This document shows, piece after piece, positions 25,570 through 35,004 of a stretch of 64,000 nt of DNA. The stretch covers positions 1 to 64,000 of the forward strand of contig JAAZEM010000118.1 in NCBI GenBank assembly GCA_012512265.1, written 5' to 3'. How positions within the stretch are numbered: position 1 is the stretch's first letter; every line of letters begins with the position of its first letter. The notes beneath the pieces were generated by a model, which was not told where the DNA came from, did no database searches, and saw only the letters and a list, made by a program, of their open reading frames with translations. Origin of the DNA: Armatimonadota bacterium (lineage in GTDB: Bacteria; Armatimonadota; JAAZEB01). Position numbers and translations under genes: made by a program.

Positions 25570-25762
25570 CCGCGCTGCTTTCCCGCAAAGGCCCTGCGGG
25601 CCTCCGCGAGCCTGCCCCCGCCCGCCTGGCATCGCGAGATGGAACCGGATCTCCCTCATGGGCGCGAGGATCGCCGGTAGGATCGCGCCAGGAGAATGCG
25701 CACCTTTGTCGAACGAACCTGTCGGAAGTAGTCCCCGTGAATACTTCGAAGAACTCACTTGC
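25570..25762. repeat. Fragments of two dispersed repeat families
   Basis: Bases 25570-25594 (CCGCGCTGCTTTCCCGCAAA...) resemble two segments inside the 235-bp element at 9626-9860. Bases 25725-25762 (GAAGTA..., GAATACTTC, CTTGCC) resemble the left end of the element at 44222-44379. The rest of 25221-25905 holds the promoter and palindrome listed separately. Confidence 0.4.
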
Positions 25763-25905
25763 CACCCGGCCGGTTGAGCCGGGCCGACACGGGCGGCACG
25801 GCTTCTCCGCGCTGTCCCGATGAGGAGCGCGGGTGAGTGACGGGCGTTGCGCCTCCCGACACACGCCCTGGCTGTCACGCTTTATCGGGAGTGGGAGAGT
25901 GTCTG

Positions 25906-28176
25906 ATGCGTGAATTGGACGTAATGCCGCGTTGTGAACCGGAGACACTTCGGTTTGGAGAGATACCCAAGTGCCGCTATTCAGGGACGCTGCGCGCTGA
26001 GATTGAGGCGGGGCGGATCACCCCGCAAGCAGCCCGCGAGATGCTGGAGACGATGTTCCTGGTGCGCGCCTTCGAGGCGCTCATCGTGGACATGAAGAAC
26101 AACAAGTTCTCGCCGGCGCCCGGGTTCAAGTTTATCGGCGCCAGCCACCTCTCCATCGGTCAGGAGGCAGTGGCCGTCGGCGTGATGGCCGCGACCCGCG
26201 GCGATGATTACATCACCAGCACCCACCGCGGGCACGGCCACTCCATCGCGAAAGGCGTCTACGCGCTGCGTGCCATGGATGCCGAGCAGCTCAAAAACTG
26301 GCTTGGTGACCCGAATGCTCAGGGCACCCGGGAGGAGCTGCTACAGCGCGCCCTGAAGACCCACCTCTATAAGACCGTGGCGGAGCTGTTCGGCAAGGAA
26401 GACGGCTACTGTCGCGGTCGCGGCGGCGGCATGCACATCGCCGATTTCCACCTTGGTCACCTGGGCGCGAACGCCATCGTGGGTGGCAGCAGCGCCATTG
26501 CCGCCGGCGCGGCGCTCGCCGCACAGCGCCTGGGCGAGGGGAAGATCTGCGTCGGCATCGTCGGTGATGGCGCCACGAACAACGGCATCTTCCACGAAGC
26601 GTGCAACTTCGCCGCCCAGGATCAGTTCAAGAAGGGAATCCCCCTCCTCTTCGTCATCGAGAACAACCAGTACGGCATGACCGGCCAGCAGGCGGGCGAA
26701 GTGACCGGCGTCGACTATCTTGCCCGGCGCGGCGCCGCCTACAACAAGGAAATGATGCACGCCGAGGTCGTGGATGGCATGAACGTCCTCGCGGTTTGGG
26801 ATGCTGTCTTGCGCGGGGCCGCTCTTTGCCGGAGTGACCAGGGTCCCGTGCTCCTCGAGGCGCTCTGCTATCGCTACTACGGGCACTCGCTCAGCGATAA
26901 CCGCACCACCTACCGCACGCCCGAGGAGGAGGAGGCCTGGCGCAACAACGATCCCATCGCCCGATTCTCCCGGGAGGTGGTGGCTGCCGGCGTGATGACC
27001 CAGGCCGAGGTGGCCGCCATGGAGCAGGCGTGCACCGACGCGATGCGCCAGGCCGCCATCGACGCCGCCGCGAGTGCCGACCCAGACCCGGCGCAGATCG
27101 AGGAGGGGCTTTTCTCCAACACGATGTGCGACGAGGTGCCGGCCCGCTTCAAGCACACCAAGCTCGTGGGTGAGCTGCGTCGCGCACGCCGCGACGGTCA
27201 GGGTCGTATCCTCTATCGCCACGCCATCGCCGAGGCGCTCGCCGAAGAGATGCTCCGCGATGAGCGCGTCATCTTCTATGGCGAGGATGTCGCCGATTAC
27301 GGCGGCGCGTTCCAGGCGACGGTTGGCCTTCTCGCCGCTTTCGGCCGCGACCGCGTCTTCAACGCGCCTATCTCCGAGGCGTGCATCGTCGGCACGGCCG
27401 TTGGCGCCGCGATGGTCGGCTTGCGGCCCGTCTGCGAGATCATGTACATCGACTTCATGGGCCTCACCATGGACCAGACGGGTAACCAGGCGGCCAAAGT
27501 GCGCTACATGTTTGGCGGCAAGGCGCTGGTGCCGATGGTCGTGCGCACCACCGTGGGTGGCGGCAAGGGGTATGCTGGCCAGCACTCGCAGAGCCTCGAG
27601 GCGATGTGCACCATGTTCCCCGGCCTGAAGGTGGTCATGCCCTCGACAGCCTATGACGCCAAGGGCCTGCTCAAGACCGCCATTCGCGATAACGACCCGG
27701 TGATCTTCATCGAGCACCAGCTTCTCTACACCGAGAGGGGAGTCGTGCCGGAGGAAGAGTACCTGGTGCCGTTCGGGCAGGCGGCGATCCGCCGCGAGGG
27801 GAAAGACCTCACGATTGTCGCCTACAGCCGCATGGTCGATGTGGCCCTCGAAGCCGCCGAGATGCTCGCCGCCGAGGGGATCCAGGCCGAGGTGATCGAC
27901 CCGCGCACGCTCATCCCCTTCGACTACGACGCGGTGACGGCATCGGTCGAGAAGACGGGCCGGGCGCTGCTCCTCTGCCAGGCGCCAGAGACGGGCTGCT
28001 TCGCGGAGCATATCGCCTACCAGACGCAGAAGCGCGCATGGAAGAGCCTCAAGGCCCCCGTGCGCATCGTCGCCGCCTACAACGTGCCGCCGCCAATGTC
28101 CGCCGTTCTCGAGATGGAGAACCTGCCGGACGCGGCCAAGGTGGTGCGCAACGCGCGCGAGCTTCTCGCCGAGTAA
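25906..28176 (+). CDS. Fused E1 alpha-beta subunit of a 2-oxoacid dehydrogenase
   Basis: 756 residues. The first half is E1-alpha: YITSTHRGHGHSIAKG, GRGGGMHIAD and the thiamine-pyrophosphate motif GDGATNNGIFHEA...NN. From about residue 420 it is E1-beta: FYGEDVADYGGAFQ, NAPISEACIVG, FMGLTMDQ. These enzymes decarboxylate pyruvate, acetoin or branched 2-oxoacids and pass the acyl group to an E2. No E2 or E3 gene is in the window. The ATG at 25906 is preferred over upstream frames inside non-coding DNA. It is the only plus-strand gene between 17 and 32 kb. The exact substrate is open. Confidence 0.92.
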   Translation: MRELDVMPRCEPETLRFGEIPKCRYSGTLRAEIEAGRITPQAAREMLETMFLVRAFEALIVDMKNNKFSPAPGFKFIGASHLSIGQEAVAVGVMAATRGDDYITSTHRGHGHSIAKGVYALRAMDAEQLKNWLGDPNAQGTREELLQRALKTHLYKTVAELFGKEDGYCRGRGGGMHIADFHLGHLGANAIVGGSSAIAAGAALAAQRLGEGKICVGIVGDGATNNGIFHEACNFAAQDQFKKGIPLLFVIENNQYGMTGQQAGEVTGVDYLARRGAAYNKEMMHAEVVDGMNVLAVWDAVLRGAALCRSDQGPVLLEALCYRYYGHSLSDNRTTYRTPEEEEAWRNNDPIARFSREVVAAGVMTQAEVAAMEQACTDAMRQAAIDAAASADPDPAQIEEGLFSNTMCDEVPARFKHTKLVGELRRARRDGQGRILYRHAIAEALAEEMLRDERVIFYGEDVADYGGAFQATVGLLAAFGRDRVFNAPISEACIVGTAVGAAMVGLRPVCEIMYIDFMGLTMDQTGNQAAKVRYMFGGKALVPMVVRTTVGGGKGYAGQHSQSLEAMCTMFPGLKVVMPSTAYDAKGLLKTAIRDNDPVIFIEHQLLYTERGVVPEEEYLVPFGQAAIRREGKDLTIVAYSRMVDVALEAAEMLAAEGIQAEVIDPRTLIPFDYDAVTASVEKTGRALLLCQAPETGCFAEHIAYQTQKRAWKSLKAPVRIVAAYNVPPPMSAVLEMENLPDAAKVVRNARELLAE

Positions 28177-28195
28177 CCCACCCGGTAAACTGAGG

Positions 28196-28226
28196 CCGCC
28201 GGGGCGTCTAACGCACGCCCCGGCGG
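28196..28226 (+). terminator. Terminator after the E1 gene
   Basis: CCGCCGGGGCGT and ACGCCCCGGCGG form a perfect 12-bp stem with a 7-base loop, 20 bases after the stop. Confidence 0.75.
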
Positions 28227-28251
28227 TTCCCCTTCACAATACGGGCGAGCA

Positions 28252-28310
28252 GCGAACATTCACTGTTCGCCCTGCCTCACTGGAAACAAGGCGAACACTA
28301 AAGGTTTGCC
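28252..28310. repeat. Tandem GCGAAC palindromes (REP-like)
   Basis: GCGAACA/TGTTCGC at 28252-28270 and GGCGAAC/GTTTGCC at 28290-28310 are two small hairpins sharing their core with 1997-2018. The remaining bases of the 315-base gap hold the two terminators only. Confidence 0.45.
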
Positions 28311-28432
28311 CCCGCACATATTCGCATCCAGCCAACCGCGCACGCCCAAGAAAGGTCCTTCGGGCCACGCGACCCAGCCTTGCAGGGCATCGCCCCATCC
28401 GGAGCTCTCCTCATCCCCCCCGCGGCAGCCCC

Positions 28433-28472
28433 CCTTCCCTGGGGCCGGCGTGCAGCCGGAGGACAGGGAAGG
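28433..28472 (-). terminator. Hairpin after rny
   Basis: CCTTCCCT pairs with AGGGAAGG, enclosing an inner CCGGC/GCCGG stem, 20 bases after the rny stop on the minus strand. The T-tract is poor. Confidence 0.5.
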
Positions 28473-28491
28473 AGCCGGGGATTAGGCCGGG

Positions 28492-30015
28492 CTACTTCGC
28501 GTACTCGACCATGCGCGTCTCACGGATGACGGTCACCTTGATCTGACCCGGGTATTCCAGCTCGGATTCGATGCGCTTCACGATGTCTCGCGCGAGTTTG
28601 GCGGCGCCCTCATCAGTCACCCGGTCCGGCTTCACCATCACCCGAATCTCCCGGCCGGCCTGCACGGCGAAGGTCTTCTCCACCCCATCGAACGAATCGC
28701 CCAGCTGCTCCAGAGTTTCCAGACGCTTGACGTAGGTCTCCAGGCCCTCGCGACGGGCTCCGGGACGCGCGGCGGAGATGGCATCGGCGGCCTGGACCAG
28801 AACGGCGTAGGCGCTGTCCTGGTCCACATCGGCGTGGTGCGCGGCAATCGCCTGGACCACCTCGCGCGGCTCGCCATGCTTGCGTGCGAGGTCGGCACCG
28901 ATCGTCGCATGCGGGCCATCCGTCTCGAAATCGACCGCCTTGCCCAGGTCGTGAAACAGGCCGGCCCGCTTGGCGAGGAGAGGATCCAGGCCCAGTTCAG
29001 AGGCCATGGCGGCCGCCAGATAGGCGACCTCCATCGAGTGCTTCAAGACGTTTTGCCCGTAGCTGGTGCGGTAGCGCAGCCGGCCGAGGATCTTGATCAG
29101 CTCCGGATCCACGCCAGAGAGTCCCGTATCCAGGATGGCGCGCTCGCCGGCCATCTTGATCTCCTGCTCTACCTGGGCGCGCGCCTTCTGCACCATCTCC
29201 TCAATGCGCGCGGGATGGATCCGGCCGTCAAGCACCAGGTTTTCGAGGGCAATGCGCGCGATCTCCCGCCGGACCACATCGAAGGCTGAGATGACGACCG
29301 CCTCGGGGGTGTCGTCGATGATCAGGTCGACACCGGTGAGCGTTTCAAAGGCGCGGATGTTGCGGCCCTCGCGGCCGATGATGCGCCCCTTCATGTCGTC
29401 GTTGGGGAGCGTGACGACTGAGACCGTGGTCTCCGCGGTCTGGTCCACGGCGCACTTCTGGATCGCCAGGGTGATCACCTTGCGCGCGCGCTGCTCGGCC
29501 TCTTCAATCGCCTCGGCCTCAATCGCTTTCACCAGGCGGGCCGCGTCGAGCTGGCACTCCTCTTCCACGCGGCGAAGGATGATTTGACGGGCTTCCTCGG
29601 CAGGAAGCTGAGCCACGCGCTCCAACTCCTGGCGCTGAGCCTCTACCAGGCGGCTTGCCTCCTCGTGCAGGCGGTTTGCTTCTTGCTCTTTCTGTTGGGT
29701 CTGGCGCTCGCGGCGCTCCAACGCGGCCTGGCGGCGTTCAATATTCTCCTCACGCTGGCTAATCCGCCGTTCCGAGCGCTGCAGATCGGCGCGGCGCTCG
29801 CGGATTTCGCGTTCCGCCTCAGTGCGTAGGCGCTGAATCTCCTCGCGTGCCTCGAGGATCGCCTCCCGCTTTTTCGCTTCTTTCTGCTCTTCCGCTTCCT
29901 CTAGGATCCGATCCGCCTCTCGCTCCTTTAGGCGAAGGTTCATCAACGCTCGAAAATAGACCAGAAAGAGGAAGAAGATAATGAGAGATACCTGGACCAG
30001 TTCCCACTTGCCCAT
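28492..30015 (-). CDS. rny: Ribonuclease Y
   Basis: 507 residues with the four-part RNase Y layout: an N-terminal membrane anchor ([15 protein letters not shown]), a long charged coiled coil to about residue 190, a KH domain ([17 protein letters not shown]) and an HD domain with [10 protein letters not shown]. It is a membrane-bound endoribonuclease that starts mRNA decay. Directly downstream of recX and thpR on the same strand, the usual neighbourhood, though recA is missing from it. Very secure. Confidence 0.97.
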   Translation of the reverse strand: MGKWELVQVSLIIFFLFLVYFRALMNLRLKEREADRILEEAEEQKEAKKREAILEAREEIQRLRTEAEREIRERRADLQRSERRISQREENIERRQAALERRERQTQQKEQEANRLHEEASRLVEAQRQELERVAQLPAEEARQIILRRVEEECQLDAARLVKAIEAEAIEEAEQRARKVITLAIQKCAVDQTAETTVSVVTLPNDDMKGRIIGREGRNIRAFETLTGVDLIIDDTPEAVVISAFDVVRREIARIALENLVLDGRIHPARIEEMVQKARAQVEQEIKMAGERAILDTGLSGVDPELIKILGRLRYRTSYGQNVLKHSMEVAYLAAAMASELGLDPLLAKRAGLFHDLGKAVDFETDGPHATIGADLARKHGEPREVVQAIAAHHADVDQDSAYAVLVQAADAISAARPGARREGLETYVKRLETLEQLGDSFDGVEKTFAVQAGREIRVMVKPDRVTDEGAAKLARDIVKRIESELEYPGQIKVTVIRETRMVEYAK

Positions 30016-30214
30016 TGCTATACTCTCCTAACCTTCCGTCCCGGCCCAGGCAGGCAGCGCTCTGGAGAGCGAGCAAGGGCTATGGCAAAGTGTGCAGTCG
30101 GCCGCTCTGGATGCCTACCCGCAGGGCGCATCCAGGATGCGTCCCGCGCGTACACCCTGCTTGCACAACCATCTATCGGCTCAATGCGTGCCCGGCTTCC
30201 ACGTCCGGCGCCAC

Positions 30215-30844
30215 TCACTCGGGAGGAAGGACCATACTCAGTACTCTTGAGATCGTTTCGTATGCAAAGCCCCGCCTTTGCAGGAACAGGGCAATCTTCC
30301 GGCGCTGCACCTCCGGCGCCTCATCGCGGAGCCGTTCGTAGCGGCGCTGCGCCACTTGGAGGGCGAGGGGATACTCCGACTCCTCGCCAATCTCTGCCAG
30401 GCTCTCTTCCACCACCTGAGGCTCTATGCCCCGCGAGCGAAGCTCCCACTCGAGACGGCGCCGGCCCGACCGGCCTGAAGAGATCCGGCTACGTACAAAG
30501 GTCTCGGCAAACTGCCGGTCATCCACCAGGCCAGAACCACGCAGGTCAGCCAGAGCGCGCTCGATGACCTCATCCGTAAACTGCTTCGCGCGCAATCTGC
30601 TTCTCAGCTCCGCTTCGCTGTAAGCCCGGTAGGAAAGAAGCCGAAAGAGCGATTCCTTGGCGCGCCGCAACTCCGTGGCGGCGATCACGGCCTCCAGACG
30701 CTCTGGAGAGAGCTCCTGGCCCACCGCAAGGCGGTATGCGACCACCTCATCGAGGCTGACGCCAAACGCGTACTCGCCATCGATGAAGACCGACCGACGC
30801 CGCTTATTGCGCGCCTGCTCCTTGATATCGGTTATGACGGGCAC
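30215..30844 (-). CDS. recX: RecA regulator RecX
   Basis: 209 residues with the three tandem helical repeats of RecX: RLLSYRAYSEAELRSRLRAK, then ALADLRGSGLVDDRQFAETF, then ALFLQRRGFAYETISRVL. RecX caps or disassembles RecA filaments. GTG start at 30844. It normally follows recA, but here the upstream neighbour 54 bases away is thpR. Confidence 0.92.
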   Translation of the reverse strand: MPVITDIKEQARNKRRRSVFIDGEYAFGVSLDEVVAYRLAVGQELSPERLEAVIAATELRRAKESLFRLLSYRAYSEAELRSRLRAKQFTDEVIERALADLRGSGLVDDRQFAETFVRSRISSGRSGRRRLEWELRSRGIEPQVVEESLAEIGEESEYPLALQVAQRRYERLRDEAPEVQRRKIALFLQRRGFAYETISRVLSMVLPPE

Positions 30845-30898
30845 GAAAGCCCCCTGGATCGCGAAAGGGAGTATTGGGCAGCAGCTCCTGATGCCACC

Positions 30899-31498
30899 CT
30901 ACTCCCTGGCAAGTGGAAAGCACTCTATCGGCGTATAGATGGGGCCGGAGCGGCGCAGCTCGCTTTGCATCAGGACCACGTTCTCCACTGTGATCGTGGC
31001 AATCTCCGCCCCTTCGGCCTCTGCCATGATCGCCGCGCTCAGCCCAGATGGGGCGGGTGACGCCTTCACACGCCCGATGGTCAAGTGTGCGCGGAATGGC
31101 CGCTCCTCTGGCGCGAAGCCGCTTGCAACGGCGCTTTCCTCGGTAATGCGCGCCAGCTCTTCCAGACGGCTCTTCCCCTCGCTCACGCCCACCCAGATCG
31201 CCTGGGGCCGACGCGCGCTCGGGAACGCGCCCACACCAGCCAGCGTCAGCGAGAACGCCTTTTGATCAGAGAGGGTTCGAAGGAGGGTCTGAGCAAGACG
31301 CTGCACAAGCTCGGGAGGGCTGTTGCCGAGGAAACGCAGCGTGACGTGGAAATTCTCTGGTTCGACCCACTTCACTCCTGCAAAGCCGCGCAGTCGGCGC
31401 TGGACCCCTTCCACGCACGACCGCGCATCCTCGGGAAGAGGCACCGCCACGAACGCACGGATCGCCCCTTCGCCGCTCCAACGCTGATTTATGCCCAC
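30899..31498 (-). CDS. thpR: RNA 2',3'-cyclic phosphodiesterase
   Basis: 199 residues of the 2H phosphoesterase family, with the two catalytic motifs HVTL (near residue 51) and HLTI (near residue 135) and RAFVAVPLPE at the N-terminus. It opens 2',3'-cyclic phosphates to 2'-phosphates. GTG start. In many genomes it sits with cinA, recA and recX. The 253 bases upstream (31499-31751) show no gene. Confidence 0.92.
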   Translation of the reverse strand: MGINQRWSGEGAIRAFVAVPLPEDARSCVEGVQRRLRGFAGVKWVEPENFHVTLRFLGNSPPELVQRLAQTLLRTLSDQKAFSLTLAGVGAFPSARRPQAIWVGVSEGKSRLEELARITEESAVASGFAPEERPFRAHLTIGRVKASPAPSGLSAAIMAEAEGAEIATITVENVVLMQSELRRSGPIYTPIECFPLARE

Positions 31499-31751
31499 TG
31501 CCAGTCACTTCCCGTGATACGCCGGCCAGGTCATGCCCTGGCGTGCGCCCCGCTCCCCACCAGGCTGGTGTCATCCACCGAAGCACTCTCCGGCATCTCC
31601 AGCAGCCTCAGGCAGGATCGCGCGGCGCCTCCGCACTCGGAGCGTGCAGCAGCGCGCGCTTTGGAGAACGCGCCGGCACACGCACGAGATCAATCCGATG
31701 GCGTGAGCGGATCTCTCCGGATCCTGACGGAGGATCAACCGTCTCGTGGTG

Positions 31752-32222
31752 TCACGGGTTGAAAGGCACCGATGGCAGACCCGAAGCGTCTGGAGCCGCG
31801 ACGCGGATCTCGCGCTCGACCCGGTCGGATTGGACGCCCGCGACATCTGTTGCGAAGACGGAGAGCCTGTAGTGAACCGGCTGTCCATCGGGGCGCGTGT
31901 TGGCTGGCACATCGACCGATGTCTGATACACATTCGCCCCGCCAGTGACAGGCACGAGAGGATAGAGCTTCGTCTCCGGTTTCTGCGTGTTCAGAAGAGA
32001 TCTTTCCGCGGTGACGGCATGGATAGCCCGCTCGCTGTCAACCGTCACGCGAAGGGTTATCTTCCCTCCATCAAAGCTGAAACGAAGATCCTCAGGGGTA
32101 ATCTCAACACTCCGGAGCACCGGCGCCTGCTGGGTCATGCGAACAGTGGCGCTCGACCCTCCACATCCGGGAAAAAGCAGGATTGATGTGACGAACGCTG
32201 CGGCGAGCGGCAGCCATTTCAT
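31752..32222 (-). CDS. Small lipoprotein of unknown function
   Basis: 156 residues from ATG 32222, 8 bases after AAAGGAG. The signal peptide ends in a lipobox (ILLFPGC). The mature part is beta-rich, with ITLRVTVDSERAIHAV and VHYRLSVFATDVAGVQS, like a single Ig/fibronectin-type domain. Its promoter is a full-consensus site 320 bases upstream beside the iteron array. Confidence 0.72.
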   Translation of the reverse strand: MKWLPLAAAFVTSILLFPGCGGSSATVRMTQQAPVLRSVEITPEDLRFSFDGGKITLRVTVDSERAIHAVTAERSLLNTQKPETKLYPLVPVTGGANVYQTSVDVPANTRPDGQPVHYRLSVFATDVAGVQSDRVEREIRVAAPDASGLPSVPFNP

Positions 32223-32541
32223 GCAGTACACTCCTTTCCGACGCCGTAGCGAGTGTAACCCTCATCTGGCCTGTGCGCCAGGATCACGATCACCGGCTGG
32301 CAGCCAGGCGCCGGATTCGCCGAACCCTCGGTGCCGACAGCAAGACCACCCTATCCGGGAAGATACACCGGGTAATCCGTGGAGAGTGCGGCACGGCCAT
32401 CCGGAAAACCCTGGCCAAAGCCGGTCCAGCCCGCCCTCACGCCGGATCCCCCCCTGGCCATCTCGATGCCAGGGCAGGGCCTCTTTAGCAGCGACCACTC
32501 CAGAAGGAGAATACCTGCCGGAGTGCCAATCGCCTGCGCGT

Positions 32542-32570
32542 ATTATAGCGTTCACTACCACGGCTGTCAA
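32542..32570 (-). promoter_or_regulatory. Full-consensus sigma-70 promoter pointing left
   Basis: On the minus strand TTGACA, a 17-base spacer and TATAAT, a perfect match. It would transcribe leftwards through about 310 untranslated bases to the lipoprotein gene; no known riboswitch is recognised in that leader. It lies 56 bases from the first iteron. Confidence 0.8.
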
Positions 32571-32625
32571 TGCCAAGCGCTCGCGAATTGCGTGCCCGCA
32601 CGCCTCCACCGCGCACCCAACCGCT

Positions 32626-33285
32626 AATCATGTGTTTTCGAACAAGCCGCTGTGCAGCCACAACCCGCGCATGGATCGACCGGTCGTGCAGCCGCATTTT
32701 GACAAGAGAGTGACAGGAATAGTGTGCTATGAGACAACTGAGGAGGGGGCGTCACTGGGCAATGCTGTGTTTCGGGACAAGAGCGCGCCTCGTGGCGCCT
32801 TTTCGCCAGGCTGGCTCGCTAGATGAGGGAACTCAATAGTGTGTTTTCGGACAACTCGAACGGGCCCGGCGGGTCGATCCCGCGCACGCTTCCGGCGAGA
32901 CCGGAGTCCGCCGACGCCAGATCAGCCTGCCAGCACCCGTCCAGCGACGATCCCGCCCGCCGGGGTGCCGGAGAAACGCCGGAATCTTGCTCCAAAAGCC
33001 GGCGAACAGCCCCAAAATAGTGTGTTTTGGAGCAGTACGCCACCATTTGCCCCCGATTCGGCCCCGAAACCGCCCCCGTCTACCGCCCGGGTACGGTAGA
33101 ATAGTGTGTCACCGAGCAAGCGCCGGTCGAAGGCACACTTCTGTTCCCTGTGCCTTCGGGCAAGGAATACCGTGTTTCGGGGCAAGGGAATACCGTGCTA
33201 CCGAGCAGGGAGTGCTGTGCTATGGGACAATTCGGCCGGCGAATATAGTGTGCTTTCAGACAACGAAAGCTGTGTTTTCAAGCAA
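32626..33285 (+). repeat. Array of about 12 direct 20-bp iterons, candidate replication origin
   Basis: Copies of a motif close to AATAGTGTGTTTTCGGACAA, all in the same direction, begin at 32626, 32718, 32761, 32835, 33016, 33100, 33144 (weak), 33166, 33189, 33211, 33244 and 33266. The core GTG(T/C)T and the ending RRCAA are constant. The last six are spaced 22, 23, 22, 33 and 22 bases, about two or three helical turns. They lie directly upstream of a RepA-type initiator gene. This is the layout of iteron origins, where initiator binds repeats to open DNA and to repress its own gene. Classical DnaA boxes were not seen. Confidence 0.85.
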
Positions 33286-33465
33286 ACGAGGTTTTCACGA
33301 ACCCAATAACGACGCGGCTTCCAGCCATCTTCGCCGCCGTCTGAATTTGCAGACAGAGGCCTTGATCAACACTATCTGATCAGGGCTGGTGGTGATGCTC
33401 CTCAATTAGGAAGAGGGAAGCTGTCACCCTTGTGATTCCGAGTAGTTCGTACGGGAGAGCGAGCC

Positions 33466-34878
33466 ATGACGAAGAAGGAGCCCGAGACCGTGCTACAACC
33501 TGTTGGCAAAGACGAGATGAATCTGGCGGAGTATCCCTTCACGCTCCTGACACGGCGCGTCTCCGAAAACCAGAAGACCATCGAGGTGCAGCAACAGGTG
33601 CGCACAGAGACCGGCGAGGTGATTACCCAGAGTTGGGTGGTTACCGGAAGCGACCGCTATGGGCTGCCTCTCGCCATCGATGAGGATATCTACATCGCCC
33701 TGATGAAGATCCTGAAAGACGGGGGTTTCCGCGACCGAACCATCCCCTTCACGCGGTATCAGATCCTGCGGATCCTCGGCAAGGATATCTCGAAGCGGGA
33801 GTACGATCGCATCCAGCAGTCGCTGGACCGCCTCGTCGGCACCACGATCACTTCGAAAAACGCCTTTTGGGACAACCGCACCCGCTCCTACGTGAGTAAG
33901 GCGTTCCATATCTTCGAATCGTACGAACTGTATCGCGAGCAGCCGGGCCGAAAGAGCGCGCGTTCGCCAGAGCTGCCGATGAGCTACGTGGTCCTCAGCT
34001 CCTTCCTCTTCGAGAGCGTCAAGTCAGGCTACGTCAAGAACCTGGATATCGAGTTTTACCTCAGCCTGCGCACGCCACTTGCCAAACGCCTCTTCCGTTT
34101 TCTGGATAAGAAGGCGTACAACAACCGGACCTTCGAGATCGGAGTGATGCGCCTGGCAGAGAAACTCCCAGTTCACGACGCGTTCCCCTCGCAGGTGAAG
34201 CGACGCCTCGAAGAGCCCCACAAGGAGCTGATCGAGAAGGGCTTCCTGGCCGAGGTGAACTACGCCCGCCGTCGCGACGGCGAGGAGAAGGTCATCTACA
34301 CCTTCAAGCGCCCGCGGATGAATGCCGAGGAAACGCTCACTCCCCTGGGCGATCCCACCGTCGAGATGCTGGTCGCGCGCGGAATCTCGCGCTCGGCCGC
34401 CGAAGAACTGGCAGCGCGGTTCAGCGAGGAGCATATCCAGAAGCACGTCGATGCCTTCGACCAGCTCTGCGCCGAGGAGAGCCCGCGCATCCGCCGTAAC
34501 CCGGCCGGCTACCTGCGCCGGGCAATCGAGGAGGACTACGCGATTCCCGAGCCACGCCGGCCGAAGCCGACCGCGCGCGCTACCTCTGCCAAGAGCGCCG
34601 ATGAAAAGCCGGCCGGGACGCGCGTCCGCAAGCGACCGGCGGGCGAGAGTGGGGCGGCAGTTCGCGACGTCGAGGAAGCCCCGCTGGCTCCGCGATCGCG
34701 CGAGGGGATCGATCCCGAGCGTCTGGAGACTCTGCGCGAGCGGGCCCGACAAATGGTGCTGGAGCGGTATCCCGTGCTGGCCCAGCGCTCCACCAGTCCC
34801 GCGTTCGATGTGATGGTGGATGCGTGTCTCGATGAGATCCTAGCCGTCGAGGGCCCCGCGACGCTAGCCGCCGAGTAG
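33466..34878 (+). CDS. repA: Replication initiator protein (RepA/RPA family)
   Basis: 470 residues. The N-terminal two-thirds follow the replication initiator protein A family: MNLAEYPFTLLTRR near residue 18, PLAIDEDIYIALMKI, the winged-helix-like FTRYQILRILGK and SREYDRIQQSLDRL, and YVKNLDIEFYLSLRTPLAKRLFRFLDK. The C-terminal third has helical ISRSAAEELAARFSEEHI, a basic Arg/Lys/Pro linker and a final helical part. Relatives are known from plasmids and some chromosomes. Iterons 180 bases upstream are the likely binding sites. Initiation at this locus is inferred. Confidence 0.88.
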   Translation: MTKKEPETVLQPVGKDEMNLAEYPFTLLTRRVSENQKTIEVQQQVRTETGEVITQSWVVTGSDRYGLPLAIDEDIYIALMKILKDGGFRDRTIPFTRYQILRILGKDISKREYDRIQQSLDRLVGTTITSKNAFWDNRTRSYVSKAFHIFESYELYREQPGRKSARSPELPMSYVVLSSFLFESVKSGYVKNLDIEFYLSLRTPLAKRLFRFLDKKAYNNRTFEIGVMRLAEKLPVHDAFPSQVKRRLEEPHKELIEKGFLAEVNYARRRDGEEKVIYTFKRPRMNAEETLTPLGDPTVEMLVARGISRSAAEELAARFSEEHIQKHVDAFDQLCAEESPRIRRNPAGYLRRAIEEDYAIPEPRRPKPTARATSAKSADEKPAGTRVRKRPAGESGAAVRDVEEAPLAPRSREGIDPERLETLRERARQMVLERYPVLAQRSTSPAFDVMVDACLDEILAVEGPATLAAE

Positions 34879-34955
34879 GCGCCGGCCTGAGAGCGGGGGT
34901 TGGGAAGGCCGCGTCCGGCATCCTCACCCGCGGTATCAGCGTGGAAAATACGTTC

Positions 34956-34984
34956 TTGACCCAGACCCCCGCTTATGGTAAAAT
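34956..34984 (+). promoter_or_regulatory. Promoter of tRNA-Glu
   Basis: TTGACC, a 17-base spacer and TAAAAT, 20 bases before the tRNA 5' end. Confidence 0.8.
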
Positions 34985-35004
34985 AAGCTGTCCGCGCGGG
35001 GAGC

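Noticed and set aside
31499-31751. cinA or recA remnant upstream of thpR
   Set aside because: No frame in this gap resembles either protein.
32626-33285. CRISPR array
   Set aside because: The repeats are degenerate, irregularly spaced (22 to 181 bases) and have no equal-length spacers or cas genes; they fit iterons.
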